64,000 nt of DNA from an uncultured Oscillospiraceae bacterium (GTDB taxonomy: Bacteria; Bacillota; Clostridia; Oscillospirales; Oscillospiraceae). Position 1 is the first letter of the stretch. Every line of letters begins with the position of its first letter. The notes below the pieces were generated by a model. It did not search any database. It worked only from the letters and a program-made list of their open reading frames with translations, and had not been told where the DNA came from. Positions 61,385 through 64,000 of this stretch are shown here, one piece after another. The translations under genes were made by a program, and so were the position numbers. The stretch lies in assembly GCA_910587645.1 (NCBI GenBank), contig CAJUNA010000006.1:83925-147924 (forward strand). The letters run 5' to 3'.

Positions 61385-63603
61385 TTATCACCCTTGCCGC
61401 CGTTGCACTTCCGGCACAAAATCTGTAAATTCTCCGGGATGCTCTTTCCGCCTTTATTCATCGGGACAATGTGATCTACCTGGAAGAAAATGCGAGAGGA
61501 ATCCGCTGTGCCGCAGCAGGCGCAGTGATATAAACCGTCCTTACCACGGGACTTTTCAAACGCACCGTCACGCAGTTCCTTTTCTTTCTCTGGGTTGACC
61601 TGTCCAATCTCATAAAGCGGCAAGTCCTCCAACTGCCGGGTCCCATACTTCACATTTTGTTCGTCCTCATAGATACCAGGGTGAGAAATCTTCATGCACT
61701 CAATGTCAAGCTGCCGCAGGAAATACAGCTTACGTCCAAAGAACAGCCGGAGCATATTATCGTCACCGGCATTCCAAATGGAGTTCACGTATTCGGCCCG
61801 TTTGCGTTCCCCCATGTCCTCGTCCCAGATATGTTGGGCAATCTGCGACACATCCAGTTTGCTTCTGTCGATTTCATCAAAGGTGTAGAACTGGGGGGCG
61901 GCCTCATACTGGGCATAGTATTTCAGAATGTTGATGACATCCCGCGGCTCATAGGGCGGCACCATCTCACCGCAAAAGAAGGTATCCCGGCACTGCTGTT
62001 CCATCATGCCCAGCATCCTGTCTGTGGGGTATTCCTCGGTGACATGGTAGCTTCTAAACAGTGCGGGCAGGGCATCCATCAGATTTCGGTAAGCCTCGGC
62101 AGTGCTGTCATAGACCATTACCTGATAGGAGAGGTCCATGCCGTTCTCCTCCAGGTAGGTAAAGGCGTACATTCCCAGCGGAATACGCTGGACGAAGGGC
62201 ACCTTTTCCAAAGCTGTGGTATCTACTGCGTCATCCAGGACAGACGCGAATTCCTCAATTTTAGAAATGGCAATCATCCGCAAATGATGCTTCGCCCGCT
62301 CAGTGGGGGTATCGTCAAATTCGTTGCTGCCGCTGAACAGGCTCTCCGGGTTGACCCAGGCGATATGCTCATTCCAGTTGTCCACGAAGGAGACGATATA
62401 CGCCTCAGAAGTTCCGCCAGCCGCAGTCCCCCGCAGGGCGCGTCCCACCATCTGCGTCATCAGAATGGAGGAAACAGTGGGACGGGCCAAGAATACGGTC
62501 TTTGTCTGAGGCAGGTCCACTCCCTCCGTGAGGATGTTCACATTGATGAGAACTTGCAGACACCCCTCCTGGTATGCCTCCAGCTTTCGTTCATTCTCGG
62601 CCCGACTGATGGTGACACCTGTGATGCTGTCTTTCACATCGGACACAATGAAATCGGTCTTGATCTTGGCCTTATTGAACAGGGCAGAAAGCTGGATCGC
62701 ATGAACGACATTGACGGCAAACACGATGGTCTGACCGTACTGTTTTTGCTTTGCCAGGTATGTATCCACGATCAGCTTGTTGCGGGCCGCGCTCACAGCA
62801 ATCTGTTCCGCGATGTCATCAGGCAGAACATCCAGATGTTGAATGCTCTCCCAGGCATCCAAGCCAAGACTGCCGCCGTATTCCTCATCGGTGTAGTACG
62901 CCTCAAAAATCGGTTTGGAGAGAATTTGCCGGTTGATCAGTTCCTTGAGTCCGATTTGAAAAGCAATATCATCCAAATAGATTTTTGCCAGCAATCCCTG
63001 TTCATTCTCCGCCGTCCGAAAGGGCGTCGCGGTCAGGCCGATCAGCTTTACGTGGGGAACCTTGTTCCGCACATAGTCAATGACTTTGCGGTAGGTTTTT
63101 GCCGTAGAATGGTGAGCCTCGTCCACCACCAGATATAATTCCTGCTCTCCTGCCAACCACTTGTCCAGCCTGTCCAGATTTCTGCCAATACTGTCCTTAC
63201 TGACGATCAGTACGTTGTCACTGGGCTGTATGTCGCTGGTGCGGTCATGGCTGGAGGCTCCGGAGATTACCCGGAAGCGGAAAGAGGAAATATGCGGTAT
63301 CACTTCGGCATAGGCAAACTTTTGAAAGGATTCCGCCGCCTGGTCAAGCAACATCTGCCGGTGGGCGATCCACAGGATTTTCTTCTTTTTGTCCAGCGCG
63401 TTTTTCAAAAGCCACATGGAGGCAGTGTAGGTTTTTCCACCGCCCGTAGGGAGAACAACGAGGGTGCTGTATGCTGGTGAGCTATTCACCTTATCCAGAC
63501 ACGCCATCGCTTTTTTCTGATGCTCATAGGGCGTCCTGGTGTTTGTCCCTTTCTTGGGATAGACCTCACCAAAAGATTTTACTTCAATACAATCTGTACT
63601 CAT
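61381..63603 (-). CDS. SF2 DEAD/DEAH-type helicase with C-terminal HNH nuclease
   Basis: A 740-residue protein. SF2 helicase core: Walker A LPTGGGKT (51-58), DEAH box (161-164), TATP (191-194), motif VI QMVGRALRG, arranged as in the ResIII-like helicase group. A middle region of ~270 residues is unrecognised. The last 47 residues (694-740) are an HNH endonuclease: Cys cluster CACC, VDHIVP (D710, H711), N725 and C730/C733 zinc ligands. AGGAGG precedes the ATG; a promoter lies at 63631-63659. Helicase plus nuclease in one chain is typical of phage- or plasmid-restricting systems; the biological target is inferred. Confidence 0.85.
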   Translation of the reverse strand: MSTDCIEVKSFGEVYPKKGTNTRTPYEHQKKAMACLDKVNSSPAYSTLVVLPTGGGKTYTASMWLLKNALDKKKKILWIAHRQMLLDQAAESFQKFAYAEVIPHISSFRFRVISGASSHDRTSDIQPSDNVLIVSKDSIGRNLDRLDKWLAGEQELYLVVDEAHHSTAKTYRKVIDYVRNKVPHVKLIGLTATPFRTAENEQGLLAKIYLDDIAFQIGLKELINRQILSKPIFEAYYTDEEYGGSLGLDAWESIQHLDVLPDDIAEQIAVSAARNKLIVDTYLAKQKQYGQTIVFAVNVVHAIQLSALFNKAKIKTDFIVSDVKDSITGVTISRAENERKLEAYQEGCLQVLINVNILTEGVDLPQTKTVFLARPTVSSILMTQMVGRALRGTAAGGTSEAYIVSFVDNWNEHIAWVNPESLFSGSNEFDDTPTERAKHHLRMIAISKIEEFASVLDDAVDTTALEKVPFVQRIPLGMYAFTYLEENGMDLSYQVMVYDSTAEAYRNLMDALPALFRSYHVTEEYPTDRMLGMMEQQCRDTFFCGEMVPPYEPRDVINILKYYAQYEAAPQFYTFDEIDRSKLDVSQIAQHIWDEDMGERKRAEYVNSIWNAGDDNMLRLFFGRKLYFLRQLDIECMKISHPGIYEDEQNVKYGTRQLEDLPLYEIGQVNPEKEKELRDGAFEKSRGKDGLYHCACCGTADSSRIFFQVDHIVPMNKGGKSIPENLQILCRKCNGGKGDK

Positions 63604-63630
63604 GGCAGTGTATCCTCCTACTATTTCTTT

Positions 63631-63659
63631 AGTTTACCAAATCCATGTATGTATATCAA
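63631..63659 (-). promoter_or_regulatory. Promoter of the helicase-HNH operon
   Basis: Minus-strand TTGATA (63659-63654), 17-bp spacer and TAAACT (63636-63631), about 30 bp before the helicase start. Confidence 0.6.
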
Positions 63660-63705
63660 GTAAAGCGTGATTTTTTCTTGCCCTTCTCCGCCGCAGTGAT
63701 ACCCG

Positions 63706-63942
63706 CTACCAGCCCTCGAACGTAATCAAGGCACTGGTTGGCAAATGGTTTTCCGGCAGGGCGAGGATGTGCCGGATGGTACGCACCGCGAACACATGGC
63801 TGTTCATCGTATCCCACTCCGCCAGCCGGACAATCTCCGCTGTGCCGTTTACAAAGTCAAACTGAATCTCACCCCACTCGCCGTCGCAGTCTGCCTGATA
63901 CTCGTAGACTGCGGCGGCGATTTTCTTTTTTATCCGCTTCAT
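63706..63942 (-). CDS. Small unknown protein at the window edge
   Basis: A 78-residue reading from ATG 63942 (MKRIKKKIAAAVYEYQ ... LPTSALITFEGW), with GGCGGAAG upstream. The frame stays open past a GTG at 63987 to the window edge, so the protein may be longer. Hydrophilic N-terminus, no membrane segment, no recognised family. It lies upstream of the helicase operon in the same orientation and may be part of the same island. Confidence 0.5.
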   Translation of the reverse strand: MKRIKKKIAAAVYEYQADCDGEWGEIQFDFVNGTAEIVRLAEWDTMNSHVFAVRTIRHILALPENHLPTSALITFEGW

Positions 63943-64000
63943 AGACTTCCGCCGGAGCCGGACAGCGTGAAGCGCACCGGCCTCCACCAGCAGGACGGTC

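Noticed and set aside
23945..64000. A 40-kb excisable skin-like element reaching beyond the window
   Set aside because: The stretch holds essential genes (polC, pcrA, lexA). Excision in a dividing line would be lethal, and spoVAD acts in the forespore. Kept only as a question in the findings.
1..64000. CRISPR arrays, tRNA or rRNA genes
   Set aside because: No regularly spaced identical repeats and no cloverleaf or rRNA sequence were noticed on reading; a covariance search could not be run.

Overview
The window is a chromosome segment of a GC-rich, endospore-forming Firmicute. Gram-positive PolC, a Trp T-box leader, LexA with a Bacillus-type SOS box, the spoIIAA-spoIIAB-sigF operon, SpoVA and YlbJ-like genes, TrmFO and plsX-acpP-rnc together suggest class Clostridia, most likely an Oscillospiraceae-type gut anaerobe. 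The family placement is inference. No rRNA, tRNA or CRISPR array was seen.

Layout. 0-9.7 kb (+): recD2 (cut by the window edge), a homocysteine S-methyltransferase, a CoA-disulfide-reductase/rhodanese protein, a hairpin-rich intergenic element, an Asr/Dsr-type sulfite reductase-like protein, trmFO, plsX-acpP-rnc. 9.8-14.8 kb (-): ftsK/spoIIIE, uppP and an M23 murein hydrolase. 15-19.8 kb (+): a two-component system and a large solute-binding lipoprotein, both preceded by 11-bp tandem repeats. 19.9-21.3 kb (+): the sigma-F operon. 21.4-25.96 kb (-): T-box-controlled trpB2, spoVAE, and the 3' remnant of spoVAD cut off by a large serine recombinase. 26-29.3 kb (-): cobQ, cobD, lexA. 29.5-32.8 kb (+): birA, a membrane-anchored C45-like hydrolase, a split chromate-type transporter. 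33-41.8 kb: ylbJ-like (-), pcrA and polC (+), an SGNH esterase (-). 41.9-47.8 kb (-): a DeoR regulator followed by a 2-oxoacid dehydrogenase operon whose E1 alpha and beta are fused. 48-53.2 kb (+): tgt, a CmpB-like membrane protein and a TetM-like GTPase fused to a Rae1/YacP-like NYN nuclease, coupled by ATGA overlaps. 53.3-58.3 kb: a duplicated HAAS membrane protein with PadR, and an ABC-F protein with a DJ-1/PfpI partner behind an attenuator leader. 58.4-64 kb: an accessory island with a TnpV-like gene, a SIR2-domain protein, an unknown 178-residue protein, and an SF2 helicase ending in an HNH nuclease.

Most noteworthy: (1) the TetM-like/NYN fusion, which joins a ribosomal A-site GTPase to a relative of an A-site mRNA nuclease; (2) the helicase-HNH / unknown / SIR2 cluster, a candidate antiphage module; (3) spoVAD truncated exactly at a serine recombinase gene; (4) an ABC-F leader with a three-codon upstream ORF, an antiterminator and a terminator; (5) a palindrome-rich repeat at 4.4-5.0 kb. 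Start codons were chosen from ribosome binding sites and overlaps. Functional calls rest on motif recognition, because no database search was possible.
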